Shown here: positions 9,066 through 20,221 of the stretch, piece after piece
How the letters are laid out: each line of letters begins with the position of its first letter
Position numbering within the stretch: position 1 is the first letter of the stretch
Source of the DNA: Aurifilum marmelostoma
Taxonomy: Eukaryota > Ascomycota > Sordariomycetes > Diaporthales > Cryphonectriaceae
Assembly: GCA_027559495.1 (NCBI GenBank)
Contig: JAMXSV010000021.1
Span: forward strand, 806,001-870,000
Direction: 5' to 3'
Length of the DNA: 64,000 nt
The notes under the pieces: generated by a model
What the model saw: only the letters and a program-made list of their open reading frames with translations
Databases searched by the model: none
Told to the model about the DNA's origin: nothing
Position numbers and translations under genes: made by a program

Positions 9066-12000
9066 AACAAAAGCCGTGCGTGGTAAAATGAATACAAACT
9101 AATGATACCCTGACATGGCCTAGAGAAGAAGGAATGAATGATTTTGCACCTCGTACTACACTACCAGCCCGACCTGAACTTCTGTGACGCACTCAACGTA
9201 TTGCTTCGCTTTTCCCGGTGCACGCGGGGCTCTGTGATTTATTTGAGGCGTATCGGACTCAGTTCCTCAGCAATGAATGATACGCGCAGCTCAAAAGCTC
9301 ACTTCCACACGCATTCATCACTACAACTTGGGTTCGAAGACCCGAGTTCTCATCATATCGGGAAACATCGGAGCTTCTACGTCGGTAACTTCTGGACATG
9401 GGACCCACGAGACACCATTCCTAAGCAGCATTAGCTGTATGGGCGCAGCTGGAGTGCCCATCACACTGCATGGCACTACTACGTGGTAGGCAGCGCTGGC
9501 TCCTTCCGTAGCTGCAGTTGTCACCGTGCTACTGGTTGTTTCAGGTGAGTGTGCCCCAGCGACCAACCTGAGGAAATCGCTTAGGTATTGGGCGGCGCCT
9601 CTGGGCGGGGATTGCAAGCCTGCTGCTGCGAGGACCGCGCCATGCATTCGGCCTCCCGTTACCTTGAGCGCTTCGTCCGTCGGACAAGGCAAACTTTGCG
9701 ACGTAGCACTAGTTACAAGTCACATTAACGCGGTGATTGGAGATATGCCTAACGAAATATGGAGTCAAGCCCCAACAGATTCGTGAGCTACGGGGGTTGT
9801 GCGAAACAGGACATCTTTTCCTAACGGATCACATTGGGCACGACTGTCCAGTGCCTGGCTTTTAGTCAGTGTCAAAAAGTAGCTTGGGTTTCGAAACAGC
9901 ACGGAATGCAGCAGAGGCGTAGAGTGCGTTCAAATCCCGGTGCTAAACATAGAACAAGCGAGTGCACACGGAAGGATCATCCGAGATGGGAGTGAATTGT
10001 CACTCTCTGCCGATCCAGCCTCTTGGACCGTAGAAGGATGTCAGGATCTGTCGCCGCAGAGGTCCGATGCTCCAGCCTGATGAAATTGAGTGGCTCTTGG
10101 AGGCTCTTCACCGCATCAAAGCCTGAAAGACATGCATGTGGAGGAAAGTGTAAGAGGTTGGTTGCTTCGGCCACTCGGAATGCTCGATCAAGGGGCCCCG
10201 AGTTGTTCCACCTTTTGAATATCCCTTCCATACTATGTACTGATGGGCACGTTAGGATACCTGGTACTTGGCCTGTATATGAACATACCGTCGTACGCAG
10301 CTCGTCGTTTGGCAGCACGAGCAAAGTACGCCACTGGACCTCAGCACTATCAGCGAAATAGAAGAAGTCACCCTACCCGTTAGCTGAGCAGCAGCGTCGC
10401 AATGTGACCGCGCATACCCGCAGATATCGTCAAGACGAGTTGGCAATGCAGCAGCCAACAAAGCGCGGCGCCCCCGAGCAGAGCTCGAGGTTCGTCGAAC
10501 GCGCCATCAGCTGATCCACCTTTCACGTGGCGAACAAGTATGCCAGAACTCACGACAGCAACAACGGGATGGCTGCTGCAGAGACTCGCTTGCGCGGAGG
10601 AAGACGGCGATCCATGTTCGTGGTATGGGGAATCTACCTACACATGCAGACGGCAAGTGCAGCAAGCCTGCAGCGCAGCAGGGGGCCACGGACCCCATAT
10701 CGGACGATTGCACCCCCAGCGATCTGGCAGACAGACGTCTCCATGTCTGCGCATCTCAACAAGTCCATCGCCCCCTATCCCCCTCAGATCTGTCCTTGTG
10801 GCGATAGAGTCCGGGTCTGCGCGGGAGCAGGGCTGGCTCAGGCCCAGCCGCCCTCACCGCCAAATCACAAACTCCCCATCTCATCCTCTGGCCGATTCGA
10901 CTAACTAGGGCAGATCAGAGCCGCAGTTAGAAGGCGGGGATCGGGATTGTTGACGCTGGAGCTTTGAGATGGAGCTCCCTGAATAATTGCGACCACGCCT
11001 GGAGCCAGACTGATATTATGTACGTATGGACTACATAGTACATATGCATGAGGAGAGTCAGGTTCAAAATGCCTCGCATGCTGCACCAACGCTTCTTTCT
11101 TGTTTCTGTCATTGGCCACAAGCGTTTCAACAATGGCTTCGTCAAGACTCATCGCAGCCGTGAGTTTATCAAAACTTGAGACCAGGGGCTTGCATGCTGC
11201 CGCACGCAGCTTGGCACCGCTTCAAAAGACACTCGACGCAGAGGACCAGTGTGTACACAGTAAAGCATGCACGGCCGCAAAAGGCAGGATCAAAACCAAT
11301 ATGGTCCCACAGAATACTATATCGAGATAAATTCACTCGGAGCAAACCTTGAAACTCGGCCGTGGGTCATGTCATCACAGGTAAACAACAAACCATAGTA
11401 CGATTGTAGTAATGCAATGCCAGCTTGACAAGCTGAGCTTCGACCAGAATGGGGCTCCCGCAAAGAGCACGGACAAGCCGCCGGAGGATTTTCGACAGGC
11501 TTGTTAGCAGCCGGGGCTGGTGGGCTGGTGGGCCGGCGAGTGGGCTGCGCAAGGATTCCCTGTGAACACTGACCTCACCTTGTTCCAACGTCAAGAACAA
11601 CAAAGTTCTGTGGTGGTTCGGTATATGGGAGACAGGAAAAGTCCCTGAGCCGCCTTCAGCCCAAGCATCGTGCAAGTCGCGAATCGACAAACAGAGCCCA
11701 TCCAGGCTGGAGCCCAAGAGACATCGAAAACAATGGGGGTAGACCCACATAGTCGACGACCCTGAACATTAGAGCGATATGGTGAGTATCCATGTAAGTG
11801 CCTGGGTCCCGTTTCAGCACCTGCAGAGCCGTATGCAGGACAGCTATCAGTCGATCTGTTGAGACGCGGGGACATGCAGATGCATACGAGAGGGTCTCCC
11901 GCTGGCCTGTTGGCACTGCACGTCGTGCAGGCGAGGTGACACATATGACGGCCTCTCCGACTCAGCCTGTGCAGAAGTTCCCAGCTGCAGTGCTGTACCC

Positions 12001-15000
12001 GGTGTATCTTGTACACAAATAAGGTGAAGCGCTGCTTGCGCCGTCTCAAAGCACTTTACAGCCCAGATGTGTGAATTTCTGTTCAAGTCAACGCCTCTCA
12101 CTCTTCGGGCCAGTGCGGTCTCAACCAGAGTGGATCGAAAAACTCTGGAGGCCTCCGTTGTAGGAGGAATAAGGAAAGCTTCCCTCGTGGGGTGTTCCCA
12201 CGGAAGCCAGTCGACCAGGCTCAGACCAGCTGCAGACAACGAAGCAAATTACTGTCGAGCATGATTATCCAAGAAGTCATGGCTCAAGGCACACATTGAG
12301 GCCTCAGGCCAGCTGTAGCCCAAGCCCAGCAACATGTAGTCCGTATTGAAGGGGCCATAAGAAGTTTGACTCGGATATGCATGTGTCGAGGTATTGCAGC
12401 ATGCTCTGGACAAGATTCCAGGCCCAGTCATCCGGTGCCGCACGCAGAATCTGCCGTATTCCGCGTCGCCCCTTGAACTTGCGGCGCTAATGATCAACCA
12501 GAACGAGGTTATTTTGTCTGCAGAGCTCGGATATCCATTACAGAGCTGGCCCAGCTCGGATGAAGATCATTAGGACTTGGCCCGTCTCGAGAACCCATGA
12601 AACTAGCGTGGCCTTGCCCACGATGAGGGTGACTTTCAAACAGAGAAAGAGCCCACACATTCTGGCTCTGGCCCCATTGGCAGGTGTACTCCGTACCAGC
12701 CGGGACGCGTTCGTGCTCCGGGCTGAAGAGGGGCCAAGAGAGAGACTGGGTTGGCAGGACGCCGATGGCACGAGTCGGAAACGGACATCTCTGAGGGACG
12801 GATGGCAGGTAAGCAGGAAGAGAGTGTTCCGAGGATGCAATACCTGGTCTCGAGTGCGGCGCTGGTGGCGCTGGTGGATGGCGTCAGACAGCGGCCAGAA
12901 GTTTACGAGGCACACCTGAGAATTGAAGCGCGATACCTCGAATGAGCAGACTGTGGATGGGGCTTGGCCTGACGCGAGCAAAACGCGTGTCATGAGCGGC
13001 AGGAGCTGCACAAGCTGGGTCGACAGTCGCTCTGATGGCAGCACGGAGTGCTCAAGGTGCCGGGCTGGTGGGGCGCTGTGCTCCTGAGAACTCTAGAGGA
13101 GGCAAAGTCAGAACGCGATTGGGCGAAGGAGATCGGGACAGAAGGACACACCGACTTTACGCTGGCGATCCTGGCGTGTTGTCTGGCTGGCCACCTTGTC
13201 TTGGGCCGGGCGCTGGTTGGAGGGGCGGGTTGGGTCTCCACGACCTGGCCGCATACTATGCGGCCAGATGGGCTCTGGATGTCTCGAGTGCGAGGCGACC
13301 GACCATACAACAGGCGCGGTTGCCCTTAGTGCAGTCGACTTTCGGCGGGTCGTTCATGCACGCCCTGGCTGTCCAGCCACCTGAATTTTGTGCCGTTGCC
13401 CATCCGCAGTGGTCCGACGCGCAGTTTCCCCAGTCTAGTTGTTGTTGTCGGGTATCGTGAAGAGCTTGATGAAATTCAGAAGTCGTCTCGGGCATGAGGC
13501 AGGGGCGAAAAAAAAAACAGTATTAAGAAGGCGCGAGGTACACAAAGAGATCCGTGCCCAGCCTGTGCAGTATATGTGTATGGATAGGGCGATTTGGGTG
13601 TTGCCTGCATGAGCCGCTGCAGGTGATGGTGCTGTTGTTTAGAAGGGGGGAAAAGAGAGTAGGAGATGAGGTTCCGCACTGCAGACTCGGACGCTGTGGG
13701 CACTGGCAGACTGGGTAGGTGCGATGCAGGTGACCACAGTTTCGTCGGGAAGCCTGGTACCATAGTTTCAGGTACCTAAACCGTCTCGGAGTCAAAGAGG
13801 TCGCAGATTACATAACTACTTGCCTATCTTCAGAGGCACCACCTAGATAACCCTGTTACTTTGGTTACCTAATCATCTGTATCTTACCTGTACCACACCT
13901 CTAATATTAGTGTTTTACTGCTAGAGCTACTCTGGTCATAGTACTATGATGAGTGGTGGTAGATTGCTTAGTGACCAGCCAAACAGCTCAGGTGCCCAAG
14001 TCATCTGTGTTGTACCCTGTTTGTGAAAACCAAGAGAAGGAGAAGGAGGGAGTCATTGACACACATTTTTCTGTGGAGTCATTGGGCTTGTGGCCACCAT
14101 TCTATCTGTCTGAGAGCTGCACAGTTGCTTGTTGATCACATTCATGATCCTGCCAGCTGAAGCTATCACATTGTCCTTTTTCTTGTCCCCCCCCCTTTTT
14201 TTTTTTTTTTTGGCTGGTTCTGTGCGAGAGCAACTCACCCAGTTGTTGACCAAGGCCGACTTGATACGTGGGGATCTCAGGTGTGACCATCTGCTTATTT
14301 TGATGGTTTGTGGCCTTGAGAGTACGTGTGGCCGTTTCATTACTGTGTTCTCACACAGTAGAAACCAACGACCAAAGTGGCTTGCCAAGCTGCGTCCTGG
14401 CCTGATCTCTGACGACGATGGGTCCTTCTGCTTCACCAAGTCCAAGTGTCTGCCGGCCTGTCCCTCTGGCCGGCACTTTGCGGCAGAGGTACTCCGTACT
14501 CTGCGGTACGGCGCACGGCGCATACGGGCTGATGAGCAGACCATGCCAAGACCCATCAGCATCAGACGCAAGAACAAGACGAACAGCATGGGATTCTTGG
14601 GAGCCCATGCCCCGGAGCTTCCTAGTGGCCGGGAGGAAAAGGCATGTGCGCCCGGCGTCCTTGACCCAAGAAAAAATAGAAGAGGGGAAAAAGGGCTCGT
14701 GTACGGGGGACAGCTTCTAGACTCGGGAGCAACCTAGCTCTCTGGCCGGCGAGCCAGCTTTGCGGATTGAGTGCCCCCTGCCCCGTGCCCCGTGGCATGC
14801 CATGCGGCTTGCCTGTCCGGGTTTGGCTCTCGCGGCTCCCCAATGGCCTGCCTGCCTGCTAGCCTGCCAGTGTTCGACAGAGTGCCCGTCTGGCCCACAT
14901 GCCACCCATCGACGCGCTCTGTATGGCTGCTCCGGGCCTTTGGGCACAAATGGCCTTGCGGGCCGTAGGCGTTGATGCCCAATCTACTGCACGTTGACGG

Positions 15001-17472
15001 CCTCTCAGCCAGTCATTCTTGACCCATTGCACCAGCCCTCGCCGTTTGTGTGGGAACAAGTGGGCTGCTCATGGGACTCTTGCCCACCTGCCATCTTCCT
15101 GGTGGGACAGCTTTCTTCCTCGCCAGAAGCCGGATGCTCAGACAAGGTCGATTCCCCAGTCGGCTAACCCTGTCGTCTCTAGGACTACTGTCCGATTGTA
15201 TTATTGTTATTTTTTATCCCCCCCCCCTCTTCCCTCCTCCGTCTCTGTTGTTATCAACGGCACCCCCGTTGTACTATGTATGCCAACGTGTATGCTGTTG
15301 TCGAAGTTGTGGGCATACCTTTTGTGCAGGATATTCTAGAAAGGCGGCTATCGAGGGCTAGGGGAAGACCACCTGTGTGGGGACTCTGTGCACGGTCGCT
15401 TTTGCTCCCCCAGATCCCATCAGCGATCTGTGATTCGATCTTGGATCGGAAAGGCTCCTAAAGGCCCCGGAAGGCAGGATCCACCATCAACACGGCCACA
15501 CAGAATCGCTGCGCGCCTCCCTTCCCAAGGGTCAGCAGCATGTTGTTTGTGTCGGGCTACGGCCTAATTTGTCTGCGCAGGGCTGTTGTCTTTGCCCCGG
15601 AACATGGTCGTTGTGGTGCCTGCCACCAGGACAACACGACGCACTGGGCAACAACAGCACCTATCTCGCGTAACCTTCATGGTACCCAGCTGTGACACCA
15701 TCATGCGCACCTGTGCCTTGGTCGCATTCAGGAACCTCAAGATGTCGAGCTGTGGGTCAAGCTTTGTACTCTCTGGCTCTCTCTCTGTGTGGCCTCGACG
15801 CATCCCCCGGCTTGACCAGCACTGAGATCGCCTGGCCGTCACAGCAAGGGTCTGCGCCATCGGATACCTCTAGCGCACGAGGCGCTTGGCAAATGGTAGA
15901 CGGGCACGCACCCTCCTGACATCCTACAGCATCCCAAGGTCAAGTCCTGGTGCTTGACCCGGCCGGGTCAACGTCGGGGAGAAGAGGGAAGTGGGAGGGC
16001 TTGCTAGCCGCTGTGTCCAGACTTCTAGGGCTGTCGCTGCCGCTGCAGCTTGCTGGGAGGTCGTTTCATGTCCGCTGCTTGGTCAGTCGACGTCGGGCAT
16101 CAGTAATTACGAGTGATGGCTGAAGCAGCCTCACCTGAGAGGTCAGTCAGGACTTGTACTATCTAACCGATAAACCCCCTCCCCACACAAGCCATCCGTC
16201 AGGTAGCTGTCATTGGGTATTGAGGTACGCCTCTGGTAGGTAGTCGTATACCGGATTCGTGCTTGACGGGATCCCAGCCTGTCGTTGGAGCTCTGGCCGT
16301 CACGTCCACGGCACAAAGTGATGAACAGTACACAACCCGGCCAGGGTGACGTACATGGCACTACTCTTACGAGGTACCTGTTCCAGAGAGAAGAATCCAC
16401 AAAGTCGTCGGCACCATGGGGCAAACGAGGAGGGTGGGCATTCGGTACCAAACACGTACATACACAACATGAGGATCTTGTAAGTATCGACATCCAAACC
16501 CGAGATGCAACTTTTATGTACCAGCTACAGAAAATGCGACGCGGAATAGGCGTCTCCTGAACCCACCCTCGGTTCGTGGGGAAGCGATCCTGTTCGTCCT
16601 CTTCGAGGCCCATCGCTGTGGACAAGGCACAGTTTTCCCAATGAAGCACCTCGTCGTCCGAGGACCCAGGGTCGACTTATCAAATGGACCCGTGCCACGA
16701 TACATCCGGGTTCGATACGTACTATAGTACAATCGTACTATGCTAGAAGTACATGTGCAGTGGTACAGCAGTACGTATGTAATCAATTTGTTTTGGGATA
16801 TGCTTGCTCCACTCAGGTTGAGAGCCCTGCTGGATTCCTCCACGGATGTGCTGGTACGTACGTGGTGTTGGTGGTATTGGCCCTGGGCTGGGGTAAGGAT
16901 GGAGGTATGGGTACGATGGGGAGAGAGAGGAGTACGTACCGATCTCATCACTTCCTCTTTTCTCAACCCAACCTTGACCCTGGTCATGGCCTATCCGGCC
17001 CATCCCACACACACTCTCTCTCTCACACACCCAACGCCCGCTCTCGCTCGGTTCCACGGTTGGTTTCTCGAGAGCTACAAATCCCAGCTGCCCCTCCACC
17101 GACTCTTCCCCCTCGTCAGCGTCCGAGCCAGAAAAATCATCGTTCACACACAAACACATCGTTCTACCTCTGCCTCTACTAAGAGGCAACGGCAATCAGC
17201 GCCATCTTCATCGTCGTCAGCATCTTTGACTGATTCATTATTTGCCTTTCTCTTCCACCGATCGGAAGACTTATTTTCCTACCCACTTGTCTGGTTTTTT
17301 GCCCTTCTGTTCCTCCTAGACGTTGCTTTCTATATCTATCCCCCATTCACCCCCACCCCTTCTATTTTTCCATATTGCCCACTCTTCACTCGGGAGACAA
17401 CCCATTCTACAGTCACACACGTACTCTGTCATCGTTTCCCTCTGATCGGACTGCCTTGGCTTTCGATCGAGA

Positions 17473-17558
17473 CCATTCCATACCAGCAACAAACAGCATT
17501 TACAGCAGCTCTCGTCCATTCCATACCAGCAACAAACAGCATTTACAGCAGCTCTCGT
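17473..17558. repeat. Perfect 43-bp tandem duplication
   Basis: Two adjacent identical copies at 17473-17515 and 17516-17558, each beginning CCATTCCATACCAGC and ending CAGCAGCTCTCGT. They lie about 580 bases upstream of the bZIP start codon, probably in its promoter or 5' leader. Confidence 0.95.
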
Positions 17559-17663
17559 CCAAGCGCTTTCCAGACGACAGCAACCCCCTCCTAGAGAGAG
17601 AAGACAGCGGATCTTGGTGAGCAACTTGTTCCTTATTGTATTCCGCATTCCCATCTCGCCCTG

Positions 17664-18011
17664 ATGTCTCAACCTCGTCTTCATTAAGGGTTCTGCATGA
17701 GAGTCCTGCCTTGGACGATCAGCACCCAACTCCACTTTTCTAGTGCATTCATTTATCTATCGTCTCTTTTCCGCCTCCACCTTCATTCACTCCATCCATC
17801 CACCTCGCAACGTCCAAGCTGCCCACCCACCTGGTCCACCGCTATCTTGCATCATACCTACTGTTCAAGGTCATATAGACCTCTTCAGCCCCTAGAGCCT
17901 GAAAGGGTCTCAAGTCCCTGGATCTCTATTCTTGTCACAAGAAATAATTTAGAAAGGCCCTCCTCTGTCGCTTCCCGTATCTCACCGCCATATCTCCCAC
18001 TGGCGCGGTAA
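17664..18011 (+). promoter_or_regulatory. Possible upstream ORFs in the bZIP leader
   Basis: If transcription starts upstream of about 17660, the leader would carry a 7-codon uORF (17664-17687, MSQPRLH then stop) followed at once by a 104-codon uORF (17697-18011). Both end before the main ATG at 18135. Short tandem uORFs before fungal bZIP genes can repress translation, but the transcript start is unknown and neither peptide looks conserved. Confidence 0.3.
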
Positions 18012-18134
18012 CTTCCCACTGAGACTAACACGCACCCGCCCTTCCAGACCAATCCGCCTTGTTTTCGGTTCGTCTCAGTGTCATTACACCGGATCTGAGC
18101 TGGCTATCGCATCATTACACTTTCAGAGACCGCC

Positions 18135-20221
18135 ATGGGGTCTCCTGTCCCGACGCAAACTTATTACCCCGATTCCGAGTTGCAGGCGGACACGCCGCAA
18201 ACTCCGCAGAAGCTATTTGAGGACGACGAGTGCGTACTAGATGACAACGTTCTAGATCAGGATCAGGATCAGAACTCGATGGATTCCAGCCTTGAGATGT
18301 CGCCCACCCTTGTCGACAGCAGAAGGGAGTCTTTCGCGGTCTCAACTTCCATGTTCTCGCCCAAGCCCGAGACGTGGTCTGCCGTCGACATGGAGTCTCA
18401 CCCCTCCAACAACCCCTTCATGGACGCCCACCACCCTCATCCCCAACACCAGCCACAGAACCACAGCAACAATCCCTTCCTCCGCCTGGACCAGCAGCAG
18501 GGACAGCCCCAGCCCTTCGTTCCTCAGCCCACCAACCCTTGGTCCATGAACAGCCCTGGCGCCATGGTACAGTACGACGGTGTCCCAGCTGAATATGACG
18601 CCAACGGAGCTCCCCTCTTCCAGCAGCATCCACAGATGCACGGGCAGGGTCCTTTCATGAACCCCGCCAACCAGGTCCCCTTGTTTCCTCCCCCGATCAA
18701 CGGCCAGCCTATGCAGCAGTCAGCGTCCAAAGACGGCTGGATGTCGAGCGTCAAGGATGGCAAACACAACAGCCCGACGATCAGGTCGCACAATGAACTC
18801 AGAAGAGGTGATGGTATCCGGAAGAAAAATGCTCGCTTCGACATTCCAGCGGAGCGAACACTCAATAACATTGACCATCTGATCGCGCAATCAAACGATG
18901 AGGCTGAGATCAAGGAGTTGAAGCAGCAGAAACGTCTGCTGCGCAACCGACAGGCCGCGTAAGTAATTCCCCAGTCCACACTATCGACCTGACTCCTCTT
19001 GCTGACGTGTAGTACAGTCTGGACTCTAGGCAGCGGAAGAAGCTGCATACGGAGCGTCTCGAGGAGGAGAAGAAACATTTCACGGGTATCATCAACGACA
19101 TGGAGTCGGAGATCGATCAACTGCGCGCTCAGATTGATCAGATGTTCCGGGAGAGGCAACAGGATCATCAGATCGTCGAACAGCTCAAATTCGAGAAAGA
19201 GGAGATGGTGCGCGCCCACACCATCGAGACCGGCGAGCTGCGCAAGAAGGTCAGCGTCCTCACAAGCCACGTGCAGAGCCTGGAAGGTGCTGCCATGTCT
19301 CAGGGTGGTGGCCTGCCTAGTCAGGCATACGCCAACGGAGGACACTTTGAGGACGAGATGAGCGACATTGCCATGGATGGTCCCGACGGCCCCTGGGAGA
19401 ACATCGGTCTGTTTGGTGCCGAGTTCCCCATGGAAGAGCCCGAGGTCAAGCAGGAGATGCAGGTCGTCCCGGCCAAGAAGCAAGAGGTCGCCCTCCCTGC
19501 CGACGCCGAGAAGACGTCTGCCCAGGGCGGACTCCTCTTCATGCTTTTCTTGGTCGGTGCCTTCGTGCTCTCCAGCAGACAGCCCAACATTCCCCGCGTC
19601 TCTGATGACGTCCGCGCCGCTTCGGCTACTCTGCTCGAAAATGTCCTCAAAGATGCTGGCGTCTCCCAACCTGCCTCCGCCGGTCTTGAGACTGCCGCCT
19701 CTCGGCCTGCCGGTACGACCTGGGCCCCAGCACCCATCTCGTCTGTGCCCGCTCTCGGAGGCGGTCTCGACGGTGGAGCTCCTTCTGTGCTCGGTGAATT
19801 GTCGGACAGCCTTACCCAGCCGACGGAGGAGCAGAACAACGAGCAGCTTTTTGGTCTCACTCCAGAGCAGTACGACGGTGTACAGTCGCAGGAATTCCTT
19901 CAGAACGCGCCTGCGGAGAAGCCTACTGGCCCGGGCAGGCGAAACCTCGCCGAGGCCCTTGCGTCGATGAAGTCCAATGGCAAGGCTGAGGTGTACACGC
20001 GATCACTCCTGTGGGACCAGATCCCTGGTGACGTTGTCCGGACCTTCGCGAAGATGGTGATCGAGTCCAACGCACGGGATGCTGAAGCTGATGCTGATGC
20101 TGATGCCGATGCCGATGCCGATGCCGATGCCGATGCCGATGCCGATGCCGATGCTGACGCCGACCCTGACGCCGACGGTGACATCGTCATTGAGCCCACC
20201 ACCATTGCCGCCACCACATGA
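18135..20221 (+). CDS. bZIP transcription factor with a C-proximal membrane segment
   Basis: Two exons, 18135-18958 and 19018-20221, with a 59-nt intron that splits the codon for Ala275 inside the basic region; about 675 aa. The N-terminus is acidic and Gln/Pro/His-rich (activation-domain-like). The basic region reads RNRQAALDSRQRKK with the invariant N-x7-R at N271/R279. Heptad d positions follow at about L289, F296, M303, L310 and M317, an unusually weak zipper, within a long coiled coil to about residue 360. A hydrophobic stretch around residues 446-463 (GLLFMLFLVGAFVLSS) is a good single membrane span. The lumenal-like tail of about 210 residues is Ser/Pro/Gly-rich and ends in an Asp-Ala repeat. 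The layout recalls ATF6/CREB3-type factors released by proteolysis. The DNA-binding role is well supported; membrane anchoring is inferred. Confidence 0.85.
20078..20178 (+). repeat. GATGCC hexanucleotide repeat encoding (Asp-Ala)n
   Basis: A coding microsatellite at the 3' end of the bZIP gene, mostly GAT GCC units with flanking GAT GCT and GAC GCC variants, encoding roughly thirteen Asp-Ala pairs. It stays in frame for any gain or loss of whole units, so length variation between strains is likely. Confidence 0.95.

Larger units (their letters stand above)
9066..18134. other. Nine-kilobase gene-poor intergenic region
   Basis: No open frame here shows recognisable homology, sensible intron structure or a conserved start. 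The longest frames (for example 12538-13044 minus, 14129-14737 plus, 16740-17594 plus) have compositions expected of noncoding DNA. The DNA is not RIP-degraded. Features seen are poly-T and poly-C runs (around 14189-14212 and 15218-15228), a 43-bp tandem duplication and a pyrimidine-rich leader ahead of the bZIP gene (about 16980-18130). A long transcribed leader, a long noncoding RNA or a large promoter would all fit; none can be shown from sequence alone. Confidence 0.5.

Noticed and set aside
9895..9955. tRNA-like 3' half (GTTCAAATCCC with AGCAC/GTGCT pairing)
   Set aside because: The span is too short for a tRNA, the T-stem does not pair and no A-box is present. At most a decayed fragment.
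16740..17594. 284-codon open frame on the plus strand
   Set aside because: Its translation is Ser/Thr/Pro/Phe-rich low complexity from a pyrimidine-rich leader and contains the 43-bp duplication. No conserved domain or splice logic.
18524..19669. 381-codon open frame on the minus strand
   Set aside because: It is antisense to the bZIP coding sequence and crosses its intron. The bZIP reading has recognisable domains; this frame has none.
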